Shown here: piece by piece, positions 34,716 through 44,963 of the stretch
Layout: the number at the start of each line of letters is the position of its first letter
How positions within the stretch are numbered: the first letter of the stretch is position 1
Assembly (NCBI GenBank): GCA_015075175.1
Contig: JABTUV010000009.1
Span: 156,551-220,550 of the forward strand
Direction of reading: 5' to 3'
DNA length: 64,000 nt
Source of the DNA: a bacterium
GTDB taxonomy: Bacteria; Hinthialibacterota; Hinthialibacteria; H5-UNCL2
Position numbers and translations under genes: made by a program
Notes under the pieces: model-generated
What the model was told of the DNA's origin: nothing
Databases searched by the model: none
Seen by the model: only the letters and a program-made list of their open reading frames with translations

Positions 34716-36725
34716 CTACTTGCCCAGCAGTGCCCGGCGGGCGGACAGGAGGTGCGCGGGCCTTCCCCAGAGAAAGAGGCTGTCGCCGGCCTCCAGGATG
34801 AGGTCGGGGCTGGGATTGGTCGAGAGGTCGCCGGCCCGCTCCAAGCCGACGACCAGCGCGCCGGTGGCCTGGCGGAGGTCCAGCGAGCGCAGGCTCTTGC
34901 CGACGCCGGGCGACTCTGCGAGCAGGGTGATCTCGTCCAGCTCGCCCTCCGAGAGGAGCGCGCGCAAGGTGGTGGACGGCGGCGTGCGGCCTCCCGGTCG
35001 GAGTCGTTCATAACGCTCCCGCCGCAACCCGTCCAACTCGTGCGCGATGCGATGGTTGGGCACGCCGTATGCGGCCATGACGCGCGCCGTCAACTCCAGG
35101 GAAGTCTCGAATTCCTCCACGATCACCTCGTCCGCGCCTAGTTGGTGCAATTGATCCACTTCCGAAACGAATCGCGTGCGCACGAGCAGAAAGAGGTCGG
35201 GATTGAGCCGGCGGGCGGTGGAAACGATCTGGCGGTTGGCGGTAGGATCGGCGCTGGAGACGACGAGCTCGCGCGCCCGCTCGACGCCGACGTGCCGCTG
35301 CACGGCGGTTTGGGTTGCGTCGCCGTAAAGGATGGGTTCGCCCTTGTCCTTCTCCGCCAAGACGGTGCGCGGGTTCATCTCCAGCACCACGTAGGGAACG
35401 GCCAGTTGGCGGAGGGCGCGGGCCACGTTTCGACCGTTGACGGAAAAGCCGACCACGATGACGTGGTCGTGATGGGCCTCCCAGCCGGCGGTGGTCTCGC
35501 CCTGGGCGGACTCCAAGCGACGCAGGCGCCCGCGCGGTTGAAAGAGGCGGGGTTCCAGCCACGCCAACGGCTGCAGCCGCGCCGCCAGCACCGGCCCCAG
35601 CGGATACAGAAACGGGCTGAGCGCCATGGTAATCAGGGTTGCGGAAAGGACCGGACCGTACAGTTGCGGCGACAGGAGTCCGAGCGCCACGCCCGCGTGG
35701 GCCAGGATGAACGAAAATTCCCCGATCTGGGCGTTGGCCAGGGCGGCCAGCGTGCCGGCCCGGGTCCCGAACCCGAATAACAGCGCCACCAGCAGCACGA
35801 CCAGGGTCTTGAAGACCACGATCCCGGCGCTTAGGACTACGAGTTGCAGGGGATGCTCCCCCCACTGCGCCGGTTCCACCAACATGCCCACCGACACGAA
35901 GAACAAGCTGGAGAAGACGTCCCGCAAGGGGGCGATCTCGGACACGATCTGGTGCGAGTATTCCGACTCGGAAATCATGATGCCGGCCAGGAAGGCGCCC
36001 AGCGCCAGTGAAATGCCTGACAGCCCCGCCACGTAGGCCGTGCCCAGCGAGAAGAAGAGGGTAGTAAAGACGAACATCTCCCGGCTGCGCGTCTGCACCA
36101 CGCGCGCCAAGAGCCAGGGATAGAAGTACCGGGCGCACAGGAGCAGAAAGGCCACGAAGAGGAGGGTCCGCAGGATCGCCAACAGGCCGGAGAGCAGCGG
36201 GGCGCGCTCTCCCGCCAAGAGGGGCAGGAGCAGCATCATGGGAATGACGGACAGGTCCTGGAAAAGGGAAATGGCCAGCGCCAGGCGACCGTGGGGCGCG
36301 TGGACCTCGCCGCGCTCCTCCAGAATCCTGAGCATGATGGTGGTGGAGGTCATGGCGACCAACATGCCCAGGAGTGCCGCTGTCGGCCAGGGCAGGCCGG
36401 TGGCGCCGGCAACCAGCGCCACCAGCAGCGTCGTCAGACCGACCTGCAGCCCCCCCGCGCCCAGCACCAAGCCCCGCATCTCCGCCAGTTCCCGCAGCGA
36501 GAACTTCAGTCCGATGGTGAAGAGCAGAAACACGACGCCGACCTGGGCGATGGTCTCGATGCTGGCGCGGTCTTCGACCAATCCCAGCATCCCCGGCCCC
36601 ACGACCATGCCGGCCACGAGCAATCCCACCAGGGTGGGGATGCGCAGGTAGCGTCCCACGCCCACGGTGATGAGCGAGACGCCGATCACCAGGACCAGTT
36701 CGTAGAGGATGGGGATGTGGGACAT
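34716..36725 (-). CDS. Kef-type (CPA2) cation:proton antiporter with RCK domains
   Basis: 669 residues. About twelve membrane segments span residues 1-390. The CPA2 pattern is seen in VGLLVAGMVVGPGMLG, FTIGLKFSLREL, ALAISLFQDLSVIP (QD motif) and GAFLAGIMISESEYSHQI. A cytosolic TrkA-N/RCK_N domain starts at about 415 (DHVIVVGFSVNGRNVAR; the nucleotide loop is GFSVNG rather than GxGxxG). An RCK_C domain lies at about 590-665 (LRSLDLRQATGALVVGLERA). It should exchange K+ or Na+ for protons across the inner membrane under nucleotide or redox control. Confidence 0.9.
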   Translation of the reverse strand: MSHIPILYELVLVIGVSLITVGVGRYLRIPTLVGLLVAGMVVGPGMLGLVEDRASIETIAQVGVVFLLFTIGLKFSLRELAEMRGLVLGAGGLQVGLTTLLVALVAGATGLPWPTAALLGMLVAMTSTTIMLRILEERGEVHAPHGRLALAISLFQDLSVIPMMLLLPLLAGERAPLLSGLLAILRTLLFVAFLLLCARYFYPWLLARVVQTRSREMFVFTTLFFSLGTAYVAGLSGISLALGAFLAGIMISESEYSHQIVSEIAPLRDVFSSLFFVSVGMLVEPAQWGEHPLQLVVLSAGIVVFKTLVVLLVALLFGFGTRAGTLAALANAQIGEFSFILAHAGVALGLLSPQLYGPVLSATLITMALSPFLYPLGPVLAARLQPLAWLEPRLFQPRGRLRRLESAQGETTAGWEAHHDHVIVVGFSVNGRNVARALRQLAVPYVVLEMNPRTVLAEKDKGEPILYGDATQTAVQRHVGVERARELVVSSADPTANRQIVSTARRLNPDLFLLVRTRFVSEVDQLHQLGADEVIVEEFETSLELTARVMAAYGVPNHRIAHELDGLRRERYERLRPGGRTPPSTTLRALLSEGELDEITLLAESPGVGKSLRSLDLRQATGALVVGLERAGDLSTNPSPDLILEAGDSLFLWGRPAHLLSARRALLGK

Positions 36726-37209
36726 CGTGGGGACAGCGTAGCATGGAGGCGTCGCCGCGACCAGTCGCCCCTCTCCCCCCCGGGCGCAGCAGCCGGAATC
36801 TACGGTTGCGATGGCAGTTGCAGGCAGATCCCCGCTTGGCGGCCCACCGCCGGCCCAACGTCGCTGTCATTTCGAGCGAAGTATGCTGTCATTTCGACCG
36901 AAGTATGCTGTCATTTCGACCGAAGGGAGAAATCTTCCCCCCTCGTCCCTCGGGTGTCCGGCACATGACGCTGGATTTCTCCCTTCGGTCGAAATGACAG
37001 CCTAGTCTCCAGGTGTGGCATACTTAATCCGCACGTACTTCCCCCTTATAAGAAGGGCGGCTGGGGGGATTACCGCCGGGCGAGGGGCGCCACGCCGGCG
37101 GGCATGATGGTCCGCAGCCCGCGCGGGTACAACGCGTGCGGCACGACGTGAAATTGCGCGATTGTGGAAAAATGCGCCGAAGCTGAGCACGAGAGGAGGC
37201 GGCGCGTCC
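36726..37209. other. Intergenic region holding a TGTCATTTCGACCGAAGG repeat cluster
   Basis: No gene is seen outside the repeat at 36863-37000. CCCCCTTATAAGAAGGGCGGCTGGGGGGAT at about 37040-37070 is a further short element of a kind widespread in metagenomic genomes. Confidence 0.5.
36863..37000. repeat. TGTCATTTCGACCGAAGG direct and inverted repeats
   Basis: GCTGTCATTTCGA(C/G)CGAAGTAT occurs twice in tandem at about 22-bp spacing. A third unit continues into GGGAGAAATCTTCC. At 36973-37000 the reverse complement GATTTCTCCCTTCGGTCGAA closes a long hairpin. This is a known kind of widespread bacterial intergenic repeat. Confidence 0.85.
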
Positions 37210-38556
37210 TCACGCGGCGCCCTGCACGGCGGCCTCCGGCCCATACGCGGGCAGCGGTCTCGTCAGTCCCCGGACCAGATAGATGAACACGCCGGTCAGA
37301 AGCAGATTCAGCGCCAGGCTGAGCATGGCGATGGTCACGATAGGCCCGCCGATGCCATAACTGAGCGAAATCACCAGTACGCCCGCGCCTACCTCGCCGC
37401 GCGGCCACATGCCGATGGCGACCGCCAAGCGCTCGCGCCAGTGCGCCTCGCTCCGGTAGCAGAAGGCGGGAAACATCTTGCCGAGGTTGGAGAGCACCGT
37501 CACGACGAGGACGTGCAGGACGATCTCGCTCCAGCGCATGGGGGGTTGAGCCGTGGTGACGCGCCCCACTTCCCGCGATGCGCCCAGTCGGGCCGCGGTG
37601 GCTTCTGCGACGGGACTGCCCGCGCCGTGCATGGTGGTCTCCACCCGGCCGACCGTGGCTCCTCCCGGTCCCAACGTCTCGCCCCAGAATATCGGCATCG
37701 ACATTCCCACCAGCACCATGAACACGGCCGAGACGGCGGTCGTCGCGCGCCGCTCCACCGGCGTGTCGATGAGCGCATGAGCCGCGTGAGAGTCGCCCGG
37801 CGTTTTCCGGCCATCGACGTTTTTCTCCGGGTATGCCATCATGCAACCGAGCACGAAGGCGGGAAGCAGCACTTCGATGTGGATGGGAACCGACTCATCG
37901 ATCAGCTTCGAGCCCCGGTAGGCCAGTTCGCTGAACACGGAGATGCCGACGGAGTACCCCAGTACCCAGCGCCAGGTCGCCGGAATGCGGACTCGGTGCA
38001 GGAGGACGTAAGCGAGTGCGACCATGACCGCCATGACGACCACGACCAGTCCCAGCTGCCACGCCACCCCGACCATCAGCATCTTGAGGGGAATCATCAA
38101 GAGAACGGTGTCCAGATCGTCGAAGATGGCCAGAATGCGGGCCTTGTGGAACAACCAGGTCGCGCCCAGGCCGGCCGCCGCGAGCATCGAGAAGAGCACG
38201 CCCGCCGAAGTGGGGGCGGCGAAACGTCCCGCCAAAAGCGTCTCCTGCCAGGCCGCCATCATGCTCCAGGTCTGCGGCGGCAGAAGCACGAAAACGAAGT
38301 AGAGGGTGACAAAGGCCCAGGGAAGGCTGGCGGCGGTGAAAGCCACCAGATAATCCCAGCCGTACTGCCCCAGGCGGGACTTGTCGATGTCGAATTCGTA
38401 GCCGACGCGGATCATGATAAACGACAGACCGACCATGGTCAGGAGGCGGACGATGTCGCCCGCGAGCGCATACGAGGTCCCCAAACGCGCCGGCAGCCAC
38501 TGCGACGCCGCCAGTCCCAGGAGGAGCAGAATGGAAAAGAGAAGCACCTTGCGCAT
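37210..38556 (-). CDS. Putative cation:proton antiporter (CPA2-like membrane protein)
   Basis: 448 residues, almost entirely hydrophobic with about 11-13 segments. MVGLSFIMIRVGYEFDID, LLAGRFAAPTSAGVLFSMLA, IFDDLDTVLLMIPLKMLM and FPAFCYRSEAHWRERLAVAI match the sodium/proton antiporter group that lacks RCK domains. A long hydrophilic loop (about 250-320) is unusual and may be cytosolic. No Shine-Dalgarno is visible before ATG 38556, so the start is uncertain. It follows the small membrane protein gene on the same strand and lies near a second antiporter. Confidence 0.75.
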   Translation of the reverse strand: MRKVLLFSILLLLGLAASQWLPARLGTSYALAGDIVRLLTMVGLSFIMIRVGYEFDIDKSRLGQYGWDYLVAFTAASLPWAFVTLYFVFVLLPPQTWSMMAAWQETLLAGRFAAPTSAGVLFSMLAAAGLGATWLFHKARILAIFDDLDTVLLMIPLKMLMVGVAWQLGLVVVVMAVMVALAYVLLHRVRIPATWRWVLGYSVGISVFSELAYRGSKLIDESVPIHIEVLLPAFVLGCMMAYPEKNVDGRKTPGDSHAAHALIDTPVERRATTAVSAVFMVLVGMSMPIFWGETLGPGGATVGRVETTMHGAGSPVAEATAARLGASREVGRVTTAQPPMRWSEIVLHVLVVTVLSNLGKMFPAFCYRSEAHWRERLAVAIGMWPRGEVGAGVLVISLSYGIGGPIVTIAMLSLALNLLLTGVFIYLVRGLTRPLPAYGPEAAVQGAA

Positions 38557-38647
38557 GGAGGTTGTTCCGATTCCTTTCTTCAGTTCGGGTTGATTCCGGA
38601 TGTGCGGCCCAGGGCGTAGGGTGGCCGGGGGCGGCGGCGTGGGACTC

Positions 38648-39057
38648 TCATCGCTCGTAGCCGTCGCGGTCGCGGGCGGAGGCGAAGGCCTCTTTCACGC
38701 CCGGCCGCATGAGCACGAGGATGGTGAAGACGCCCAGGACGGTTCCCAGCGGCGAAGACGCAGGCGATCGCCGACGACCATGCAGAAGGTATAGCGGCGG
38801 TGCGCGGCCAGGCAACGGCCGGCGAAAGCCAAGCACGCGGCCAGCGTCCATCCGCTCAGAATCAGGATTGACGCCAGCACTACAAAGAAAACACCCAACG
38901 CGCGCGGCGCGGCCTCGCCCTGCGGCGGCGCGAAGATGAGGAAAAACCCCACGCCCAGGTGGATGATAGGAACGCAGGCGAACAGCGCCAACACGCCCGC
39001 CACCACGTAGTGAAAGATGGAGAGCAGTCGGAGATGTTCTCGATCCGTTTCGTTCAC
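38648..39057 (-). CDS. Small membrane protein, frameshifted near its C-terminus
   Basis: From ATG 39057: MNETDREHLRLLSIFHYVV, then hydrophobic segments (GVLALFACVPIIHLGVGFFL, LGVFFVVLASILIL). After MVVGD at about 38762 the in-frame sequence becomes Ser/Arg-rich. The neighbouring frame gives FASPLGTVLGVFTILVLMRP and ends ARDRDGYER at 38648, which is the natural C-terminus of this widespread membrane-protein family. One indel restores about 136 residues. Function is unknown. Confidence 0.7.
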
Positions 39058-39293
39058 GGCCGGATTCCTCCCGCGGGACCAAGCGTTTCACGCGGCTCAC
39101 TATGGCATGGAAGCGCCGGCGGATCAACACAACGCTCCCTTTTGAGAAGGCGGGGGATGGGACCTACGGGACGCAAGCGGCGTCTGCCGCTGCAAGCGGG
39201 GCTTGCCGGGGGCGTCGTGCGGGCGTAGTATGCTGACGAGGGCGCCCTACCCGAGATGCCGTGCTCCTTGCCGCGCCCGGACGGAGTACAACC

Positions 39294-40376
39294 ATGCCCG
39301 CGTTCCCCAGCCGCCAGCTCGGCCTGGCCTTCGATTTGCGGGGTTGCCCCAGCGCGTGCCGTCATTGCTACCTGGGGTCCGCAGTCGCTCCCTACGTGCC
39401 ACAGGATGAAATGGAGCCGTTGACCGAGCAGTTCCGCCAGTATCGGCGCGACGGCGAGGAGGGCGCCTACTTTGCGCGCATCAGTGTCGCCAGTTGGTTT
39501 CACGAGCCGGACTACGCCCCCAACTACCGCGAGTTGCGCACACTGGAGGAGCGGCTGTCCGGCGGAGAAGCGCCGCCGCGCGAGTATCTGTCGACCTGGC
39601 GGCTGGCGCGCGAGCCGGAGTACGCCGCGTGGGCGAGGTCGGTGGGTTTGGAGACGTGCCGGCTCAGTTTTTACGGGGTGGGGGAGACGCACAACTGGTT
39701 TGCGCGCCGCAAGGGCGCTTACGAAGACCACTTGGCGGCGCTGCCGCGCATGTTGGACGCGGGCATCGCCCCCGCCATCCAGGTCTTCCTCACGCGCAAG
39801 AGCCTGCCCGAGCTGGGGAAGCTCATGCACGCGCTGGAGGAGCTGCGACTGCCGGAACGGACCGAGGCGCTGGGAAAGCCGTTCGTCCTGTTCCTGCGCA
39901 CGCCCATGCCCACGGGCGACGCGCGCCGCATCGAGTATCTGCGTCCCACCCTGGAGGAAGTGGAGGGATGCATCCCCGAGCCGCTCGTCGAGAGTTCGCG
40001 CCGCCATCGGCAGGTGAACGAGCTGTGGCAGACGGAGGCGGAATGGTGCAGGCAGGCTGCCGCCAGGCCCGAGACCTTCCCTTCCGCCCATCCCGAGCCG
40101 GAGGAGGTGTGGTTCCTGGTCTCCGGGCGCTTTGACGTCTATCCCAACATGGGCACGCTGGAGCCATGGTGGAAGTTGGGCAATCTGAAGCGCCAGAGCG
40201 TAGCCGCGTTGGTGGAGGCGTACGAGACCAATCGCCCGATGGGGCTTGCCGTCAATTACGGCGTGTCGGCGCGGCAGCTGGTGGAACGCACCGGCCGTCC
40301 GGAAAGTCGGCGCATCTACGACAGTCTTTCCGACCTCTTGTCACTCTACCTGGCCCGCTGGTGCGAGAAATCGTAG
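39294..40376 (+). CDS. Radical SAM protein
   Basis: 360 residues from ATG 39294; a longer frame starts at 39261, but this Met begins the conserved part. The iron-sulfur site is CPSACRHCYLG (CxxxCxxC). A SAM-binding glycine-rich strand (RLSFYGVGETHNWF) and barrel strands such as GIAPAIQVFLTR follow. No SPASM cysteine cluster is seen at the C-terminus. The substrate is unknown. The stop TAG is formed by the first bases of the GTAGGGTGCGCAC inverted repeat. Confidence 0.8.
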   Translation: MPAFPSRQLGLAFDLRGCPSACRHCYLGSAVAPYVPQDEMEPLTEQFRQYRRDGEEGAYFARISVASWFHEPDYAPNYRELRTLEERLSGGEAPPREYLSTWRLAREPEYAAWARSVGLETCRLSFYGVGETHNWFARRKGAYEDHLAALPRMLDAGIAPAIQVFLTRKSLPELGKLMHALEELRLPERTEALGKPFVLFLRTPMPTGDARRIEYLRPTLEEVEGCIPEPLVESSRRHRQVNELWQTEAEWCRQAAARPETFPSAHPEPEEVWFLVSGRFDVYPNMGTLEPWWKLGNLKRQSVAALVEAYETNRPMGLAVNYGVSARQLVERTGRPESRRIYDSLSDLLSLYLARWCEKS

Positions 40377-40438
40377 GGTGCGCACCGCGCACCGGCGTGA
40401 GTGTTGGCGGGGGAGTGGGTGCGCGGTGCGCACCCTAC
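40373..40438. repeat. GTAGGGTGCGCAC inverted repeat between convergent genes
   Basis: Arms GTAGGGTGCGCACCGCGCACC and GGTGCGCGGTGCGCACCCTAC. The TAG in each outer arm is the stop codon of the flanking gene: the radical SAM gene on plus (40374-40376) and the nitrilase on minus (40437-40435). Long GC-rich arms could form a shared terminator or mRNA 3'-end structure. Confidence 0.9.
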
Positions 40439-41244
40439 ACGGTGGCCAGGCGGAGCTCGGGGTCGGTGCTGCAGCAGGCGGTCAAAGCGCCCGTGGCGTC
40501 GGCCACGCAACTGGCGCCGCGATACTCGAAGTTGGCAAGCACCCCACTCGGCACGCTCCCCACCAGGTTGACGCCGACGACGGGAGTCTCCATGAACGCG
40601 CTGATGGTCGAGACGACCTCGGGCAGGGTGTAGATTTTCTGCTGGCCGGGCGGTTGCGGCAGGGGCACGGGCGTCATCCTGCCGCTCGCGTCCACCGTAA
40701 CCGGTGGAAATGCCGGCGTGCCCGTCGGCGTCACCCACGCATAGGGAACCAGCACGTAATCAGCATCCAGCCCCTTGATGATGTCCAGCACGTCGGCATT
40801 GAAGGAATCCGCGCAGATCACCATCACCGCCTTGCCCAAGGGAAACTGAAAGACCTCCACCTGCGAGAGATCGCCGGAGAGATAATTGGGGTTCATGAAG
40901 CCGCCTTCGTTGTGAATCTTGCGATACTTGAAGAGCAGGCGGCCGTCAGGCCCGAAAAGCGCCAGCGAGTCGTAAATGCCCTGGGCGACTTTCTCCGTGA
41001 GGCCGATGCAGACGTAGACGGCGTGGTCGCGGGCGGCTCGGGCGATGCGATGGGTGTAAGGGCCGGGAATGGGCCGGGCAAGGGCGAAGGCCTGGTCGCT
41101 GGTCCAGCCGATGAGACAGGTCTCGGGCAGGAGAACGAGGTCCGCACCCTGGGTGGCCGCCCAGGCAATGGCCGCCTGGACCCGCGCCAGGTTTGATTCG
41201 ACCTGGTTGTATTCGACATAAATTTGTCCCAGCGCCACGCGCAT
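40435..41244 (-). CDS. Carbon-nitrogen hydrolase (nitrilase superfamily)
   Basis: 269 residues from ATG 41244, with GGAGGTCCTGTG before it; the frame upstream to 41307 is not conserved. The catalytic triad is visible: Glu in VLLPETCLIGW, Lys in FKYRKIHNEGGF, and Cys in MVICADSFNADVL. The superfamily hydrolyses amides, carbamoyl compounds or nitriles; here a small-molecule amidase is likely. The C-terminal part holds an unusual Pro-rich insert (about 185-215). The gene is alone. Its TAG stop is part of the inverted repeat shared with the convergent radical SAM gene. Confidence 0.85.
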   Translation of the reverse strand: MRVALGQIYVEYNQVESNLARVQAAIAWAATQGADLVLLPETCLIGWTSDQAFALARPIPGPYTHRIARAARDHAVYVCIGLTEKVAQGIYDSLALFGPDGRLLFKYRKIHNEGGFMNPNYLSGDLSQVEVFQFPLGKAVMVICADSFNADVLDIIKGLDADYVLVPYAWVTPTGTPAFPPVTVDASGRMTPVPLPQPPGQQKIYTLPEVVSTISAFMETPVVGVNLVGSVPSGVLANFEYRGASCVADATGALTACCSTDPELRLATV

Positions 41245-41315
41245 CACAGGACCTCCGAAGGTTGGTGAAAAAGTCGCCAGTATGCCAGGGAAGGGGTTGG
41301 GAGTCAAATGAGGGA

Positions 41316-41358
41316 GGGGCCTGGAATGAAGGGCTTCACGCCCGCCGTTCCAGGCCCC
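41316..41358 (-). terminator. Stem-loop after the ferredoxin gene
   Basis: GGGGCCTGGAA / TTCCAGGCCCC, 11-bp perfect arms with a 21-base loop, 39 bp after the ferredoxin stop on the minus strand. There is no long T-run, so it may be a 3'-end stabiliser rather than a terminator. Confidence 0.55.
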
Positions 41359-41396
41359 GATCCTACGTTATAATGGTAGGGGTTGAAATCGCTGCT

Positions 41397-41567
41397 TCAC
41401 GCGGCCACCGCGATGGCGCCGTTGGGGCACTGTTCTACGCACAGGCCGCAGTCCACGCAGTCTTCCGTGCCCTTGGCCTTGTTGTCTTCCATGACAATGG
41501 CGCCCGTCGGGCAGGCGTCGACGCAGGTGCCGCAGCCATCGCACTTGTCATTGTCAACCGTGATCAT
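41397..41567 (-). CDS. 2[4Fe-4S] ferredoxin
   Basis: 56 residues from ATG 41567, with AAAAGGAGACTGAG before it. Two complete cluster motifs, CDGCGTCVDACP and CVDCGLCVEQCP (CxxCxxCxxxCP), make it a bacterial clostridial-type 2[4Fe-4S] ferredoxin. It is a small soluble electron carrier for anaerobic or low-potential redox enzymes such as radical SAM proteins. A longer frame upstream is spurious. The gene is monocistronic. Confidence 0.95.
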   Translation of the reverse strand: MITVDNDKCDGCGTCVDACPTGAIVMEDNKAKGTEDCVDCGLCVEQCPNGAIAVAA

Positions 41568-41736
41568 CTCAGTCTCCTTTTGGTAGTTTCTTGTCGCTGT
41601 TTCCCTGATCCTCACGAGTGAGGAAATTTGTCTCAAATTGCGTTGAACTTGAGGCAAGTCTGCTTTTCCTTGCCGGGACCGGGCGCTGCGCCAGCCCCGC
41701 CGGCCTCTCCGGACAATTGCGCTAACCAGCGCGGTT

Positions 41737-44700
41737 TTATAAAGTTAGAAAACCTTCCGGGGCGCCGGATGGTGCGAGGGACGCCTTGGAGTTGCGCAAG
41801 CGGCGTACCAAAATTGCGACGCAGTGATGGAAGTGAGGGTCGGCGTTCATCCCCGGCACCCCTATCAAGGGGAGGGGCGCTACGAGCGCGCGGCCAAAGC
41901 CGGCGCCTGGACCGACGCGCGGCGGCGCAGATGGCGCAACTTCTCGGTAGAGATAGAAAACCGGCGTCAGATAAAGCGTCATCAACTGCGAGACGACCAG
42001 CCCGCCGACGATGGCCAATCCGAGGGGACGCCGCGCCTCCGCGCCCGCCCCGTGTCCCAGCGCGATCGGCAAGGCGCCCATCATCGTGGACATGGTCGTC
42101 ATCATGATGGGGCGAAAGCGCACCAGAGCGCCCTGAATGATCGACTCCTCGGGACTCTTGCCTTCCTGCCGCTGCGCCGCCAGGGCGAAGTCGATCATCA
42201 TGATGGCGTTCTTCTTCATTATACCCACGAGCAAGATGATCCCGACGAAGCCGTAGAGGTCCAGCTCACAGTCGAAGAGCATAAGCGTGGCCAACGCTCC
42301 CACCCCCGCCGAGGGCAATCCTGAAAGGATCGTGATGGGATGAATGAAGCTCTCGTAGAGAATCCCCAGCACGATGTAGATGACCACGATGGCCAGGATC
42401 AGCAGCAGGCCCAGCCCCCGCATGGAGGTCTCGAAGGCCTGCGCCATGCCCTGAAAGCTGGTACTGACGGAAGGGGGCACGACCTCGGCGGCGACCGCTC
42501 CGACGGCGGCGACGGCGTCGCCCAGGGCCATGCCGGGCGCCAGGTTGAACGACACCGTCACCGCGGGCAGCTGCCCCTGGTGGTTGACCGTCAGGGGGCC
42601 GCGCTCGGTCCGCAGTTGCGCGATCCCGTCCAGCGGAATCAAGCGCCCGCTGTCGGAACGCACGTAGAGCATCGACAACACCGCCGGATCGGCCTGATAT
42701 TCGGGCAGGAGCTCCAGGATCACGGCATAGGTATTGTTGGGCAGGTACATGTTGCCGATCTGGCGGCTGCCGTAGGCGGTGTAGAGCGCGTCCTCCAGTT
42801 GGCGCGCCGAGACGCCCAGGCTGGAGGCCTTGTCGCGGTCGATGGCCACGCGGACCTGCGGATTCTTGTCCTCCAGGTCGCTGGTCACGTCCAGAAATCC
42901 CGGCAGCTCGGCGATGCGTCGCACCAAGAGCGGCGCATAGTGGTAGAGCTCCGCCGTGTCGGGACTTTGCAGCGTGAACTGGTACTGGCTCTTGGAGAGG
43001 CGGCCGCCGATGCGGATGGGGGGAGGATTCTGGAGAAAGGCCGAGATGCCGGGGACCTCCGCCAGGCGGGGCCGCAACTGTTGGATGATCTCGTCGGCCG
43101 AGTTCCGGCGCTCGTCGCGGGGGCGCAGCCGGATGAACATGCGGCCGGTGTTGCTCTCGGTCACGCTGGAGGAGAGCGAGGAGACGTCGGGATGGCTCAG
43201 CACCACGTCCGCCAGCGCCCGTTGATGCTCGCACATGGAGGCGAAGGAGGTCCCCGGCGGCGCCTCGGTGAAACTGAAAATCTGTCCCGTGTCCTCGCTG
43301 GGCAGAAAACCCTTGGGGATTTTTACGAAGAGATAGCCGGTCAGCGCCAGCGTCACGAAAAAGAGCAGCAACACCACCGCCCGCAGGCGCATGGCCCAGC
43401 CCAGGCTCCACTTGTAGAACGCAAACATCCCGTCAAAAAAGCGCTCCGAGCCGCGGTAGAACCAGCCGTGACGGCGGCTGGATTCGGCGGTGAGAAAGCG
43501 GCTGCACAACATCGGCGTCAGCGTCAGCGAAACCAGTCCCGAGATCAGGATGGCGACCGAGATGGTGATGGAGAATTCGTGCAGCAGCCGGCCCAGGATG
43601 CCGCTCATGAAAAGCACCGGGATGAACACGGCCACCAGCGACAGCGTCATGGAGATGATGGTGAAGCCGATCTCGCGCGAGCCGTCCAGCGCCGCGGCCA
43701 GCGCGCTCTTGCCCGACTCGCGGTGCCGGACGATGTTCTCAAGCACCACGATGGCGTCGTCCACCACGAAACCCACCGACAGGATCAGGGCCATCATGGA
43801 GAGGTTGTCGATGCTGTAATCCAGAAGGTGCATGACGGCGAAGGTGCCGACGAGCGACATGGGCAAGGCCAGGCTGGGGATGAGGGTGGAGGAGACGCGG
43901 CGCAGGAAGAGAAAGATCACGAGCACGACCAGGATGATGGCGAGAATGAGGGTGAACTTCACGTCGGCGACGGACTCGCGGATGCTCTGGGAGCGGTCGT
44001 TGAGGATGTGCAGCTCGACCGAAGCGGGCAGATGCCGGCGGAAGGAGGGGAGGAGCTGCCGGATGCGGTCGACCACGGCGACGGTATTGGCGCCGGGCTG
44101 GCGCTGGATGGCCATGACGATGGCGCGGGAGTGATTGTACCAGCTGGCGACGCGGTTGATTTCGACGCTGTCCAGGACCTGGCCGAGGTCGGCGAGGCGC
44201 AGGGCGGCGCCCTCGCGATAGCGGACCATCAGCGGGCGATAGGCGTCGGCGTTGGTGAGTTGGCCCTCGGCGCGCAGGGTATAGGCGCGCGCCGCTCCCT
44301 CCAAGTTGCCCGTGGGCAGGTTGACGTTGCCCTCGCGCAGCGCCGCGGCCACTTCGTCCAGTCCCACTTCGTGGGCCGCCAGCTTGCGCGGATCCAGTTG
44401 CACCCGCACCGCGTACTTCTGGCTGCCGAACACCTGCACCTGCGCCACTCCCGGCAGCATCGAGACGCGCTGCGCGATCAGCGTCTGCGCGTACTCGTCC
44501 ACGTCGGAGAGGGGCAATACGTCGGAGGTCAGGGCCAGGTGTACATGATGGGCTGGTCGGCGGGATTGACCTTGCTGTAGGTGGGCGGAGAGGGCATGTC
44601 CTCGGGTAGGCGGCGGGCCGCCTTGGCGATGGCGGCCTGCACGTCCTGCGCCGCCGCGTCGATGTCCCGCTCCAAGCTGAACTGCAGCGTGATCTGCGTG

Positions 44701-44963
44701 CTGCCCTGTGAACTGGTCGAGGTCATCGAGTCCAGCCCCGCGATGGTGGAAAACTCGCGCTCCAGCGGGGTAGCCACAGAGGCGGCCATGGTCTCCGGAT
44801 TGGCCCCGGGAAGGCTCGCCCGCACCTGGATGGTGGGAAAGTCCACGTTGGGCAGGTCGCTGACCGGCAGGAGGCGATAGGCCATGCCGCCGGAGAGAAG
44901 TATGGCCAGCATGGCCAACGTGGTCATCACCGGACGGCGGATGCAGAGCTCGGGCAGGTTCAC
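41737..44963 (-). CDS. HAE1-type RND efflux pump, inner-membrane subunit (one frameshift)
   Basis: About 1075 residues after repair. GTG 44963 overlaps the adaptor's TGA (GTGA). The N-terminus ([20 protein letters not shown]...[13 protein letters not shown]) is in one frame to about 44540. The rest ([20 protein letters not shown] to the end) is in another, so one indel lies at about 44530-44545. The proton-relay aspartates are in [17 protein letters not shown]. Twelve membrane segments and two large periplasmic loops ([33 protein letters not shown]) are typical of multidrug RND pumps. It works with the adaptor encoded just upstream; the outer-membrane channel is not in the window. Confidence 0.85.

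Noticed and set aside
37162..38619. 485-residue plus-strand open frame
   Set aside because: Antisense to the membrane antiporter gene; low-complexity His/Arg sequence.
42340..44580. 746-residue plus-strand open frame
   Set aside because: Antisense to the RND pump, with His/Gln/Arg-rich composition and no motif; it is a GC-driven shadow.
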